From Gnetum montanum (lineage: Eukaryota > Streptophyta > Gnetopsida > Gnetales > Gnetaceae), in the NCBI GenBank assembly GCA_015680685.1, contig MNCI01003588.1, positions 6,004 to 68,433 of the forward strand: a stretch of 62,430 nt of DNA, read 5' to 3'. Of this stretch, positions 21,128 through 34,272 are shown piece after piece (within the stretch, counting starts at the first letter, position 1; each line of letters begins with the position of its first letter). The notes below the pieces were generated by a model that saw only the letters and a list, made by a program, of their open reading frames with translations, did not search any database and was not told where the DNA came from. The position numbers and the translations under genes are program-made.

Positions 21128-23527
21128 TGAGACACCATCAATTTCGAGACTCTCACGATTCAGCATAGTTCCAAAATTTGGGAAAGGATCTCTACAAGCG
21201 TGGTGACACATTGAACCATGTAGACAACATGGCACCTTGAAAGTCCTAATGCTTGTGAAGCTGCTTCCGAGCCTGCTTGCCACCCTCTGTAGCACAGTCA
21301 ACATAGAACCTAGCCATGAGGCCAGCTTGCATGAAAGAAGTACTAGGGGTAGATTGTATAGTCCAACAAATTTTCTATCTCTTGGGCTAATAAGCTTGCT
21401 ACACTCTTTAGCTAGCCCAGCTTAACACATGACCTGGTTGACGGTCTACCCAGGGACCATGCTAGGAGTTGCTAAATAGTTCGAAAAATTTTCTAACTAT
21501 GAGACTTGCTACACTACACTATGTTGCATAGCATATTAGGCCATCTGGAGACTAATCAAGCACCAAAGATGCAGTTGAAAATAATTCATCTTTCCAGGAT
21601 ACTTGCCCTACTTCATCCTTGAAGCATGATCAACATGACACACGAGAATGTGGTAAATTTCATCAGAAATCATCTCCATTTGAGTGCTACGCTGTGCTAC
21701 GCTACACAACATAGCACAACGTAGTAGGGTTTTGGTGTGACAATACTTCCACTTAGATTTCTTTGACAAATTAAACATAATCGACCATGCCTTAACCATC
21801 AAAAATTCTTGTCCTACTACCACCCTAGGACATGAATAACATTGCATGACAGAATGTTTACAAAGTGTGTCAAAATTCAAGCTAAACTAGGTGCTACGCT
21901 GTGCTATGCTACATAACGTAGTAGGGTCAAAATGCATGAAGGTCCTCTATTAAGTGATTCTAGCAAAATAATTGTACTTGGCCATGCTCTGACCTCCAAG
22001 ATCGCCTATCCCACTTCATCCTCGGGTCCTAAGCAAAGTTTCTTGACAAAGAATTGTAGATTAAGTAAGGATTCATATCACACTGGCTACTATGCTGTGC
22101 TACGTTGCACAACATAGCACGGTGTAGTAGGAACACCAAGCCCAAATGTGTCCCAACAATGAAATCAGTAGGTCCTAGGGCATTTCAACATGAAAAGAAG
22201 GGTTGCCAATTGCTGAAGTTGCTTTCCTGACCAGGTGTCAGAATGATGTTTGTAGTTATCTAGACAAAATTCATGCAAAAAAGAAGTGCTACACTATGCT
22301 ATGCTACCCATCATAGCACAACATAGCAAGCAAAGTGTTCATGCTATGCCACTACGCTGGGTAGCATACGTAGCATAACAATTGTGTGGGAACCTCAGGA
22401 CATTCCCTATAGCTCCAAAGCTCATTGACAGTGTTCATTTTTACTCCAGCACCTCCTCGATAGAAAAGATCAGCAGTTTGCTTTGTTTTGCACCCCCTTG
22501 TTGATTCCCAAAGTTGTCCCTACACTTGACCCTATTCGCAGGAGTAGGGAAGATGTAGTCCTAGAGTGTAGGCTCCACTTTGCATTTGTTGTCAACATTT
22601 TCTATAAAAAACATGGTAGTGCCTTCGATTTTGGCACATGCAGTTTGAATGGTATGGTCACAGCTTAGTAGGTTTCACCTCCAGCCTCGTTCCACTCGGC
22701 ATAGCACACCAACATAACACTACAGCGTAGCACATCAGCGTAGCACTACACATCAGTATGGTACATTCACAATTCATGCCATGTGAGAGCCAGGACATGT
22801 GGCATCCAAACCATGTCTATCTCCTACTCTTGGATCTATAAATACCCCAACGAACAATGTTCAAAGGTTGGCTTTTTGGAAGGTTGGCTTCTTAACTTGG
22901 CTTTCTGGTGATTGGAGATTGGCATTTTGGCATTTGTCTTTCTGGAGATTAGCTTTGGCAAGGAGGTTGGAAAGTAGAAGGTTGGTGAATAGTAGATCCC
23001 CACATTAGCACTTCCTAGATCTCTCTTAGCTGAGCAAGCACTCGCTCATTAGTCCCTGTTAGTAGGCCATTGGCAGCAGTCCAAGAGCTATAACCATACC
23101 GTTCCGTTGTAAGGTATGCCTATCCAACACTGCACATCAGTTGTACACATTCTTTAGCTAAACAAATATCAAATCCCCTGATTTTGGGATGGTTCATTCT
23201 CTCACTTAAGCTCATTTTATTTCACTATAGCATACATTTTGCATCATTGTGTATCGATTTACATTTATTGCTCAGTTACATATTCTTCTACACTTTTACT
23301 ATTCTGTGTGCTACGGTTTTCTTCATTTCGATCCCCATGCATAACATTCTAAAGCCATTTTTCACAAAATATTATTGTACACCATGTAAGTTTCTGTCTA
23401 ATCAACCAAACCGTTTAGGGCATCCGGTTTTCATTTTCTCCAGCACAGCCCTCACACAGATCCAGGGTTAGGCCGTACGCTTGGTAACCTCTTGGTGCTC
23501 CAACCATTGATGTTTTCAGACGTTATA
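21128..23527 (+). repeat. Element 1 3' LTR
   Basis: Homologous to 3898-6319 along its whole length, starting TGAGACACCATC and ending ACGTTATA. Differences are frequent, so insertion is old. TATA box at 22836-22844; palindromic GCTACGC clusters lie upstream at about 21510, 21690, 21890, 22090, 22300 and 22700. Confidence 0.88.
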
Positions 23528-23532
23528 GAGAT

Positions 23533-23655
23533 GTCAATGTGAGTTGAGTAATTGATTTCACAAAGTTCCCTATAGAAAGAACCAAAAAGCTAATCTTTCT
23601 AATTTTTAAATAATTTTAACAAACACACACTTAAATAAGCATCATACTTATAACA
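23533..23655 (+). other. Outer-element leader, resumed after element 1
   Basis: GTCAATGTGAGTTGAGTAATTG and the next 90 or so bases match the sequence just downstream of LTR-b (37980-38085). This shows that LTR-a and this leader were contiguous before element 1 inserted. Confidence 0.75.
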
Positions 23656-25600
23656 TGGCATCAACTAAAGATCAACCATCACTTGCTAAAGAGGTAAAAA
23701 GGGGTAATGATAGAACAGATAATGATGAAGAATGAAGTATGCTAATGTAAGAAAGAATCTCATATGTTCATATTGATCCTTACTATCTTGATTTTACCTT
23801 CATCTTTCACCAAGATGGGCAGCTAAAATGGAGAGGCCTACAAGGTAATATTATTTTGCCTCTAGAGTGTTCAGTGCCCATCATGCTTCAAACAGCTCTT
23901 AGGGAAATGAATCTAAGTAATGTAAAAGAGGGATACCATGTGACCAAACACATTACAAGGCCCTATGAACCCATAGAAGAGTGGATGTGGAGAGATCCTG
24001 CGATAGAAATTAAAAATGCCCACAATAGAAAAGAGTAGATCAACTCTCCAGTTGTTTTAAAATAACTTGATGGAGATGCATTTGTAGCTGAGAGACTCTA
24101 TAAGGAACATGAAGTTCACTCTCAAATGCTAATCTTTTTATTGGAAGAACCTGTTAAAGTGCACTTACATTCAACCTTAGTAGGGACACCTAGGAAAGAA
24201 GCAATAGACTCTAAGTACAAGTAGAACTCAAGGTCAAGAGTTTCTACTGGATTCTAATAGGAAGAATATTGAAGTCATAGAAGGAGGACTAGTTAACATC
24301 ATTCTCCTACTACTTCATCTTCATCCTCATGATCATCAGTGAACTCTAATTGAAGGAGACAAAGGAACATAAACCATGATAGTCAAGAATGAAGGACTCA
24401 TGATCGATATGATCATCAACTAAGATACTTTAATGAGGAAGATGAGAAACACAAGCTGAGAAGAAACAAAGATAGAAGAGGAGATAGAGATAGATATTAG
24501 TACTAAAAGGGACATAACTATGATAGAGAAAATGAACCCTATGAATGTGAAGAACCTCAATTAGCAACTCAAAGTATGATCAACATATAGGAAGCTATTT
24601 ACATTTCAACTAGGCACATAAGGGACAATCGTATTAAGAAGCTAGACATGAATAACATGATCAAATTTGAGGGTGGCTACAACACAAATCTGCAACACCA
24701 TCTTCAAGCATTCCATGATGCCTGCACTCTACAAAAGATTGAGAGTGACTAGTAGAAATTAAGGTTTTTCCCAAGGACACTTGTGAAAGAGGTTGAAAGG
24801 TAGTATAGATCACTCAAAATGGAATCAATTAGGAGATGGAGTACCATGCTAGAAATTTTTAATGATAAATACCAAACTTATTCCCAAGTGTTAAATCTAT
24901 AAAAACAAATCCAATGATGGAAAAAATAGATCCATGAATCCCTTGATGTAGTAATGGGTTGATACTATGCACTTCTTCATAGGTGCCTAGGCCATGGATT
25001 TTTCCAACATAAACAACTTAGGCACATTGCTGATGGGCTTAGAAATAAGATTAGAGAGACCCTTGGGGTTTATACCCAATGTAGACTATCAAAGATATCT
25101 AACCATCAGATTAAAAGACTTATTGATCAAGTGGAAAAGGAAGAAGGTGAATTAAATAAGAGAGAATCAAGAGAAGAGTATAATAGAGATCAATCCATTT
25201 GAAAAAAAGGATGTAAGAATATGTGATCTAGAATAAGAAGAAACCTTGGACCAAGTGATCTAAAAGAAGACTCTACTTATTCAGAAATCTATCATTGACA
25301 TAGTAGCCAAGGTAGAGAAGATGTGGAATTTGATAGATGAGAAGTTTGCAATAGCCTTAAAGATTGTGGAGGAACAAATTGAGTAAGCCTTCAACAAGGT
25401 CAAGGACAACAGAAGAAGAGAGACTTTGGATGCAAAGGGAAAGTAGCTTTAGTGGTTGAATGTTCAGAAATGAGCTCCAATAATGAGGAAGGATGTGAGT
25501 ATGCTAATATGAACATCCTAAGGGATGTTTTCATGTGATGGCACATTTACAAGAAACATGGGCATACACACCTAATCTCAAGTTCATCAAGAAGAAAATG
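23656..25600 (+). pseudogene. Outer element gag (decayed)
   Basis: A frame with many stops starts at an ATG soon after the leader. Around 24640-24900 it contains a typical gypsy gag core: FEGGYN, FFPRTLVKEVER, then SLKMESIRRWSTMLEIFNDKY. A charged arginine-rich stretch (24380-24500) precedes it. It would form the particle core. No zinc knuckle was identified with confidence. Confidence 0.7.
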
Positions 25601-26600
25601 CCTAGATAGTTACCTTACCCTCAAGGTAACTACCACTAAGCCTTCCAATTAACATACAATCCCAATGGAGCCTATTCGTAGCAACAGGAGCAATACCACA
25701 AATAGTGGTAGTAACCCCAATCATGACAATGACACCACCATAACAGTAGTACCCATATAGGCAACCAGACCCATATGGATACTACGTTCAATGACCAATT
25801 TTTCCAAGTAATGCAACAATTCATTCTTCACAATACCAACCAGTCAAATATCATAGACCTACACTACCAAGGATAGACTCTAATTAATATATGCATCTGC
25901 AACCAACTAGTTCACTAAGTCAAGATCTTAATCCTTAACCACCCCTACCACCACTTGTAATGTAGGGGGAATTGCCATCACAACCCTAGTAGAAAATGCA
26001 ACTAGGATATTTAACATGTAGGAGGAGGTGATCATGCATGAACCACAATCTAGAAAATGACTATTCTTCTAAATGAGTCCATAGAAGATTTGATGGATGG
26101 GGAACAAATTTACTTACACCCCATTCACATCCAATTCTCCTAGGAATGACAAGCTTCCATCATCATCGAGTACAAATGTAAAAAATATAATGCTTCCATA
26201 AATAATCACCCATTGGATTAAGGTAGAAGCACTTCCTAAAAAATGAATAGATCTAGGAAGTCCCTTGGTGTACCTTCAAGTAGTAGGGAAAAAATCATGC
26301 AAGGCTCTATTTGATTCTAGGTTAGGAGTGAACTTGATATTATAAGATATGTATCAAGCTTGGAATCTACCACCATTGAAGAAAACTAACATCAAGTTAG
26401 AGCTTGTAGACTAGTTGATCATAGTTCCACTAAGACAAGTGGATGATATGATCACCACCATTAGTAGCTAGTCCTACCTAGAAAATTTTTTGGTTATTCA
26501 TGTAGGTAAAAATAAGGGAGAATTTCCAATCATAATGGAAAGATCTTGGCTTAGCATGACTAATGCTGAGCTTTGTATTTGAGATTTATCCTTGTAAATT
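25600..26600 (+). pseudogene. Outer element protease region (decayed)
   Basis: A proline/glutamine/tyrosine-rich stretch (25600-26000) is followed near 26300-26345 by CKALFDSRLGVNLIL, matching the gypsy aspartic protease pattern, with the active-site region altered. A later PIIMERSWLS corresponds to the conserved segment usually reading ILGRPFL. Stops are frequent, many where Gln or Trp codons are expected. Confidence 0.6.
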
Positions 26601-27149
26601 TCCAAGGAAGATGAAGTAGGAATCATTCAGAGATGTAGAGTTCCATGTATTACATACAATGATAATGGATGTAGTTGTTTGTAGAGGATATGGGCAATCA
26701 GATAAGAAGAGAATACAACATGCAACAAATGTGTCGAAGAAATGTGTATGCAAAAGTGCTCGTATGTGGTATCCACCCAACAATAACGCACCTAATGGTT
26801 GATTACAAACAAGGAAATTAAATCAAATATATACATGGAACTAGAAAACCAAATGATAAGTGCCTAAATCAAGGAAAATGATAAGATAGAACAACTAAGA
26901 AGAAGACATCCCTACCAACATGAAGGACAAAAAGAAGAAATAGAATGTGGACATTTAGAAATCCTAGATCACATTGAGCTAGAATCATTGGAACTAAAGG
27001 CCTTACCAATAGCACAGTAATAAAAAGCTGGTTATAATCAATACCAACCTAGACAAAGAAAAAAAAAGAAGTTTCTAGAAGGAGTCAACAAGTGGCCAAT
27101 AGCATTTGCGTGGTCTTATGATGAGGTCACAAGAATTGATACAATAATT

Positions 27150-28440
27150 TGTCAACATTGGATATATATTGATCTAGCAGTAAAACCAAAATGCCAATCA
27201 CAAAGAAGGCTAAACCAAAAACTTAAAGAGGTGCTCAAGTAGAAGCTAGAGAAATTACTAAAGGCTAGATTCATATATCCCATTGCGAATAGTAAAAGGA
27301 TCAGTCCTTTGGTGATACTTCCAAAGAAGGGAGGTAAGTGGCAAGTGTGCAACAACTTTCAATTATTAAATTCTACCATATTCAAGGATCATTTTTCTCT
27401 ACCATTTATTGATCAAGTTCTAAATACTATTATAGGACATGTGTACTATATTTTTTTGGATGGGTATAGTAGATATAACCAAATTTTCCTCATGCCTGAG
27501 GACTAAGAGAAGATGATGTTCAATAATCCATGAGGAATTTTTTCCTATAAGTAGATGTCTTTCAAACTTTGCAATGCGTAACCACCTTCTAGAGACTTGT
27601 ACTTAGCATCTTCCAGAAACAAATAGGAAATGATGTTGAGGTATTCATGGATGACTTTTCGACATAGGGGCTAGATTTTAAATAAGCACTAGATTGTCTT
27701 AAGTAGTTGTTAAAGAAATGTGTAGAGACTAATCTAAAGCACAATTAGTAGAAAAGCCATTGTATGATCCAAGATGGGATCATCTTAGGGCATAGAATTT
27801 TACAAAAAGAAATAGAGGTAGATTCTGATAAAGTTCAAGTCATACAAAATATCACTTAGAGGTCCCAAACCAATAGGGTATTATAGGAGGTTCATTGAAA
27901 ATTTTTCAAAGATGGAAAAACCTCTAGTGGAATTGACTAAGCATGTTGCATTCCTTTAGTGGACTAAGTCATGTGAAAAGGCCTTTGAAGATATGAAATA
28001 GAAACTGATTGAGACACTAATCCTAAGAGCTCTGGATTGGTCGAAGACTTTTCACATCGTGATTGATGCTTCAAACTATGCATTAGGCATAGTACTGGCA
28101 TAATTAGATGATCAAAAGAGATCGTATTATATTCATTGCATCAGCAAAAGCATCACCAAGAAAACACTTAACTACATTACAATAGAAAAGGAGCTAATAG
28201 TAGTGGTGTTTGCACTTGAGAAGTTCATACATTATGTGCTTGGGTATCCAATATACATCCACACTAATCACAGTGTTATCTATTTTCTTATGAAAAAACC
28301 AATGGTCAGTCCCTGAGTGATTAAATGACTCGTTATCTTGCAATAGTCTGACATAATAATGATCGACAAGAAGGATACAAAAAATGTTGTAGCTGATTAC
28401 TTGTGGAGACTTAGATGGGATTCCTAGAATCATGCAGAGC
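27150..28440 (+). pseudogene. Outer element reverse transcriptase and RNase H (decayed)
   Basis: RT shows SPLVILPKKGGKWQVC, FSLPFIDQVLNTI, FLDGYSRYNQI and a degraded WMTFRH/MDDF stretch with frame changes near 27640. RNase H (about 28040-28420) shows IDASNYALGIVLA, LNYITIEKELIVVVFALEKF and ADYLWRLR. The sequence type is close to Athila-like plant gypsy elements (judgement by eye). No second RNase H was seen, unlike elements 1 and 2. Confidence 0.82.
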
Positions 28441-28679
28441 CTTTGTCATACTAATTTTTTGACATTTTGGTATGTCAAAACCTTAAGAAACATGGAGAAC
28501 AAGGATGCTTCTGTGGTTGTTATAGTTGTAGGGCAAGAACTTGGATTTGGACAAAAGGAAAGCTCATAGAAGGACATCTACAATGTCTCAAGGAAGCATG
28601 CGAGAGTTCAAAGTGCGTGGATAGAATGAAGATCTTAAAACTCAACTCCATTGATCAAAGGGAATTAAAGGAAAGCCTT

Positions 28680-29690
28680 AGTATTAAAGAACTTATTAAA
28701 GAAAGACATCTCCAATAAACAACAACCATCTACCATCAAAAGAAGTCTCTCAAAAATAGTAGACATCTTCGCTGAAGAACAAAAGGATTAGTGAAGAAAT
28801 CTTGAAGAAACAGAAGATGTCTACTATTAAGAAAAGATGTCTTCATGATGATGAAGAAATCTTGGCCAAGTTAAAGGTTGATTAGAAGAAGAAATCTCTC
28901 AAAAATAGTAGACATATTCCTTATGAAGAAGATATCTTCATGAAGACGTTTCCTTGCTTGTGAAGAAGACATCTCTCTTGAATGGAAGTCTAATGCAAAA
29001 AGACATCTCAATCTCACAGAAGACATCTCTAGTGATTGTTAGATAGCTGTTGCAAAAATTCTGAGGTCATTTCAAAAACATCTAGGTTATAAGAAGACTT
29101 CATTCTCTTAGAAAATGTGCAAGAATTGTGAACTATCAAGTGTCAACATTAAGCAATCATTATATACATCATTCTATTATTCTTATACCTCATTGTACTA
29201 TCTTTTGTACTATTGTAAGTGGTCAAAGTGTGATGTACCTCAAAGTACAGGGATCAACAAAATTAGTTGCATCCTTTCCTTGTAATTTTTATTTTTCTTT
29301 TGTTGCCCTATGGGTTTGATGTGCTTATTGTGGGAAGGCATCATCCTTGAGCTTGTCAGGATCCTGCAGGATTGAGCGTTGGTGTAATACCACAACATTC
29401 TACAACGAAGTTCAAGTTGTAAAAGTTGTGGGATTTTGGAAATCACATTCTAACTTTGTTGGGACCTTGTAGGGTTGAGTGGATTCATGGTGTTAAATCA
29501 CTCTAGAGTGGAGCTTAGAGTTTGTACAAGGTGTCGTATCCTTCAAATCACATTTTAAGAGCAATAAAATTTGAAGGTGTGCTAGCAAACTACCCTTCAA
29601 GTGTGGACTATCCAATTTGGGAAAACATGTTAAGTTTGGTGTGTTCCTTGTCTAATTAATTTTTAATTATGAGAACTTATTCATTCCCCC
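28680..29690. repeat. Segment interrupting the outer pol, with AGACATCT repeats
   Basis: About 1 kb between RNase H and integrase does not read as pol. Its first half repeats GAAGACATCTC-like words. It contains a perfect 16-bp inverted repeat (28755-28770 with 28813-28828, loop 42) and a direct copy of one arm near 28904. The second half resembles an LTR tail but has no partner in the window. Confidence 0.5.
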
Positions 29691-31010
29691 ATTTCTAAGT
29701 TCAATGATCCTCAATCTTGTTCACCAAGGCTATGATGGTTGTAGATTCAATAAGAGAGTCACAAATAACCAATTATCTGACTTATCTAACAACATAGGAA
29801 CATTATGTTGAATGGAGCAAGAAATAGAGAGAGAAATTCCTCCATAAGATGAAAAGATACATGGAAATAAATGGAAAATTTTATAAGATTTATGTAGATG
29901 GGTTAGTCCAATGGTGTGTATTGGAATGTGATCAACTGTGGATCCTATAGGATGCAAATGAGGGTCCATGTGGTGGCCACTACATAGGACATCATACAAC
30001 ATTAAAACTAATGATGAAAAAATATTTCTAGCCTATCTTATTCTATGATGTCCATACATTTACATAGCCTTGTGAGAGGTGCCAAAAAGATGGAGGAATG
30101 TTGACTTGAAATAAAGGGTTGTAGTAATGGATACAACCATTGGAACCATTCAACATATATGAAATTGATTTTATGGATCCCATCACACCGATGTCAAATT
30201 GAAAAGCTTATATGATTGTGACTATGGATTCTTGCACTAAGTGGGAAAAGGAAGCAACAGTCAAAGATTGTATAACTAAGACAACTGCCAAGTTTTTTCA
30301 ACAACTTTTAGTGAACTGGTTTGGAGTGCTGTGAATGCTTATTTCTGATAATGGATTACTAGTGCTACTTTTAAAAGCTCATGCAAAAACTTGGGATAAA
30401 CCATAAGTTGACCATACCATACCATCCCCAAGCCAATGGTCAAGCAGAAGTAATTGATCATGAGATCACTAGATATTGACTAGGATGGTTATTAGATTTA
30501 GGAAGGATTGGAGCACAAAACTAACTGATGCTCTATGGGCTTATAGAATAACATGGAAATTAACCATTGGCTATTTTCCCTATGAGCTAGTCTATGGAAA
30601 GTTTCTTATACTTCCAATCTAGGTAGAGCTCCAAACCCTAGCTATTGCCAGTCAAATTGACCTAAACTTAAGCTTTGCCCAAAGAGAGCACCTAATGAAT
30701 CTAAATTTGTTAGATGAGAATGGGCTATTAGCACTAATGAGTAATTAGATCCATAAGACTTACTCCAAGCATAGGCACGATGCTTTTATAGGACAAGTAG
30801 TGATACAACTAGGTGATAAGGTCCTCTATTATAACCCCAATCATGTCCAACAAAAGGCCAAGTTTCAAACACTTTGGGAGGGACCCTATATCATTTAGGA
30901 AACCTACTTTTCAACTTCCATGCATATTCACCACCCATCCAACCCACATAAGCTTATATTGGTAAATATCTAGTAGGCCAAACCATATCACCATTATCCT
31001 AGTTCCACTA
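29690..31010 (+). pseudogene. Outer element integrase (decayed)
   Basis: An H-H-C-C zinc finger region (GPCGGHY, GHHT, CERCQ) is followed by a core with IDFMDP, TKWEKEATVKDC and LISDNG, then HPQANGQ-like sequence in a shifted frame near 30420. The C-terminal part ends with LILVNI and AKPYHHYP near 30960. Several stops and frameshifts. Confidence 0.75.
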
Positions 31011-32209
31011 AGGATTCCAACCAACTTGCCCAAATGTCTTTCATATGCTCACTTTGTTGATTGACTAACTTGAACCATAGTTGTGGGGATGTCCATCTAG
31101 ACATGTAGGTACCTTATTAATTTTTCATCTTCTTCTTACTTTTTTATTTTCTTGATACATTTTTCCTATTCTTTTATACTTTTCAATTTCTTGATAATTT
31201 CTTAATTCTTTGACATTTTTCAATTCTTTGATGATTTGTCATTCTTTTTATATTTCTAATTTTTCTCATCTCTTTCATTCTTAATATCTTTTCCAATTTT
31301 TTATAATTTCTCTTCATTTTACTCATACATATTTTTGTTAATTGTTAATAAAACACCACAAATAAGGCAAGATGTAGTCCCAATACGGTAAAGATTTCTT
31401 GAAATTATCAATCATAAAGGAGTAGTTAGTTATACAGTGAGACCACAACATTCATCCATCCATTCAAACAATAAAAGGTTCTTACCATGGCCATAATTAC
31501 ATTCTTCTCATAATAAAACTAAAAATAAACTTGTGATCATTATGCCTAGATTGTAGAGTGAAGAACCAAGAGGAAATGCAAAGGGTGTGATATCAAGGGG
31601 ATTTGTGGATTTTCTTGGATTACTCCTATGAGTTCTATCTTATTGCTAAAGATTTATTATATCCTTGTAGATCTAACAAAAAATAGAAGTAAGAGTACAA
31701 TAACTACTGCTTTCCCATGTCACTGAAAAGACATGTTACCCATGCCTGAAGGTAGTCCTCTGGTAATAAAATCCATGCATAGAATAAAGTTGTGGGGGTC
31801 CTACTGGAAAGACATGTTACCCATGCTTGAAGGTAGGTAGCTTCTTAGAATTATAAAAAATTAGAATTTCAATGAATAAACTCCTTCCTTGGACAATACG
31901 CCAAGTGATAATACTCTTTGGAGCAGTGGTAGTCTTATGGTTGTAAACCTAAGAGATGAAATAATGCAATGTCACTGAAAGTGGTTTGGACTTGGTTTGA
32001 ATCTTAGACATAAAGGCTAGTGATTACTTTAATCACTAATGACATACAAGAATTCATTATGCCTATGGTGACCCACCTCACATCCCAATTTCAGCAATCC
32101 TTTCTATAGTCCATCTCATCTCACTATATGATTAATCATAACTTGTGGTTTTATGTAATATAGTGTTATTTTTCTAATTTGATGATACTAATATGTGTTT
32201 TTTGCTTAA
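31010..32209. other. Outer element post-integrase region, no gene
   Basis: T-rich low-complexity sequence (31110-31340), then AT-rich sequence with a duplicated stretch (AAGACATGTTACCCATGC near 31728 and 31810). No supported reading frame. Confidence 0.5.
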
Positions 32210-33060
32210 TGATGAGTGGCGAGGTACCCCTACACTCAACCATATGAAATGAGCATAGCACGCACAATCCAATCAAACTCTGCAGACTAAATGCCTAAAC
32301 GCTCCATGGAACACTTGGGGTTAATCATTCATTGTCTTCCCAGACTTACTTGTTGTTATCACGGTGTATGGTTAAGTCTGAGGTATATGATTTTTATGGT
32401 CTTTTATGGTTTTTCTCCTATGCTATCAAGGTGAAGGGTTGAGAGAGCTAACTAACTCTAACTAAGGACTAAGTCTAAATTGACTAGCATCAGCATCCAT
32501 TCCCACTTACCGTACACACCCTAAACTATGCAACTGTGGCTACCAAATGCTAATCGTTACTAGGATCACCACACGTAATGCACGTGCTCGAAGTGGTCAT
32601 ACTGAGGCACTTAACTAGCCTAAACGTGATGAGTAGCTGATTCCTTGACTAGTCATACACATCTATAGATGCTCATAATCAAGTCATACTCATCCCGCAT
32701 TCTAGGAGTTGAGGGTGAGAGAGACTAATCGCGATGAGCAGCCGATTCCTTGATTAGCCGTACACATTCGTCAATGCTCGTAATCAAGTTGTACTCATGC
32801 CATGCTAATGTAGGTAATAAATAACAGGTAAGAAATAACATGTAATAAACCTATTCCATGCACTACAAGGTTTACCCACAAAGCTTGTCTTTATTGCCAT
32901 ACACAACTTGCATTCAGGTACAAAGCTCCTTGAATAAAGATCCATTCACTTAGGGACTCCTACTACGGGCACATGGAAAATATTCTATCTCTAGAGTGAT
33001 CAAATTGCCAAAGTTTCCCTACTTTAAACCTAGGATGGGAAATAAGAGGAGTGATGCCTC

Positions 33061-33070
33061 TTATTTATAG
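33061..33070 (-). promoter_or_regulatory. TATA box of the solo LTR
   Basis: CTATAAATAA on the minus strand, directly downstream (in that direction) of the palindromes at 33088-33180. Confidence 0.5.
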
Positions 33071-33087
33071 ATTTGGCGGTGGACCAT

Positions 33088-33190
33088 GATATCGCGTACG
33101 CGATATCGTAGGGGACGACGTGATATTGCATGGGATGCGATATCGGGATGACCGCAATATCGCGTACGCGATATCGCGGTGCATGCGATA
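33088..33190. repeat. Long CG-bearing palindromes
   Basis: GATATCGCGTACGCGATATC at 33088-33107 is a perfect 20-bp palindrome. 33151-33180 is a 30-bp palindrome on the same core with one mismatched pair. Partial copies of GCGATATCG and GCGATATTGC lie between and after them. Confidence 0.9.
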
Positions 33191-33880
33191 TTGCATCTCA
33201 TCACTTAATAGGTATGCCTTACATTCCACTCCTTGAGTGCCTAAGAGCAGTTTTAGGCATGGTTATACAAGGGCACTAAGGGCTGGAGCTTACTTTGGGG
33301 AGGATCCGCTTGTATAATTGGTGTATCTCATACTTGGCAAGCAGTTCCACATCATCTCATACCTTCTAGCACAACCAATACTCAATAAAGACTTCCCATA
33401 ACACCTAATAATGTGCATACATTGGAAATTCATTACCTATTTCCTATCCATCCAATAAACTTTTGTTGCCTAAGATTCCTTTTCCATGAACTTTAAACAT
33501 CAAATTCTCAAAAATTGGACATCATTACTAGCGTAGGATCCTCTAGACATGCTTCATATCTTCCAGACATTTTATTTGACTCATTTCCCCTAAAATCTAC
33601 AAGAAAATTTTGAAATTTTTAATGGTGATATCATGGCTATGATATCAAAGGCCCTACAATGTTGTATCTAAGATATATGATCTATGATATCACCCTCATA
33701 AAAATAGTATATATATGCATGAGAGTTGGAAATTTTTTTTCATTCCTCAATTTTCCCAAAGATGAGTTTTTGAAAATTTTCTTTCAGATCTCTAACACGC
33801 TAACTTCCAAAGGCAATAACTTCATCCTTGTAGCTCTGATTTCCAAAATTCTTAAACCTTGTTGATCCCAAAGCTCTCAA

Positions 33881-34272
33881 CTTAGTTGTTGGGGTGGGGG
33901 GATAGCACTTAGTGAAATATTGTTGAAATTTAAGCCAACAATTTCTAATGCTTGGAAGGTATCATAAAGGATAAGTTCAAAGGATAATAAGAATTTTATA
34001 ATTAATTAAGCAAAAAAAGGCCAGAAACACTTGAATAATTCCCCTAGTGTACCATGCCAATTACTTTAAGCCATAAGATAAGCATAAAAAATGATGACAA
34101 TGAAGGGCTTTAACCAAAGTGTAAGGATATGATACTCTAAGGGGTTTCTTTTAAAAGATTTTTTCTAACTTTGCAATCATAATAGAATAAGAACTTGATC
34201 TAAACAAGGGTATGAGTAAGGTAATGAAATGTTAAGAATTCATGTGAATACTCCAATAACCTCAAACTCTTG
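33881..34272. other. Outer element, sequence before the extra ORF
   Basis: AT-rich and non-coding. It ends in a pyrimidine-containing stretch and CTGTAG directly before an ATG, so it could be an intron or a 5' leader of the extra ORF. This is undecided. Confidence 0.35.

Larger units (their letters stand above)
3898..23527 (+). mobile_element. Element 1: Tat-type Ty3/gypsy retrotransposon, about 19.6 kb
   Basis: Two LTRs of about 2.4 kb (3898-6319 and 21128-23527) enclose, in order, primer site, leader, gag-protease, a gene on the opposite strand, RT-RNaseH-aRNaseH-integrase, a 3' region and a polypurine tract. The flanks are GGGAT (3893-3897) and GAGAT (23528-23532), a 5-bp target duplication with one mismatch. 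The second RNase H domain after the first is a known mark of the Tat lineage. The insertion lies at the end of LTR-a of the outer element. All frames are broken. Confidence 0.92.
32210..33880 (-). repeat. Probable solo LTR of a third family
   Basis: Begins TGATGAGTGGCGAGG; the same start and about 170 following bases recur at 62257-62430. It ends near CTCTCA (33879), giving TG...CA. A TATA box on the minus strand (33061-33070), with a palindrome array upstream of it in that direction, sets the orientation. Flanks CTTAA (32205-32209) and CTTAG (33881-33885) may be a target duplication, but the fit needs the LTR to end at 33880. Confidence 0.55.
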
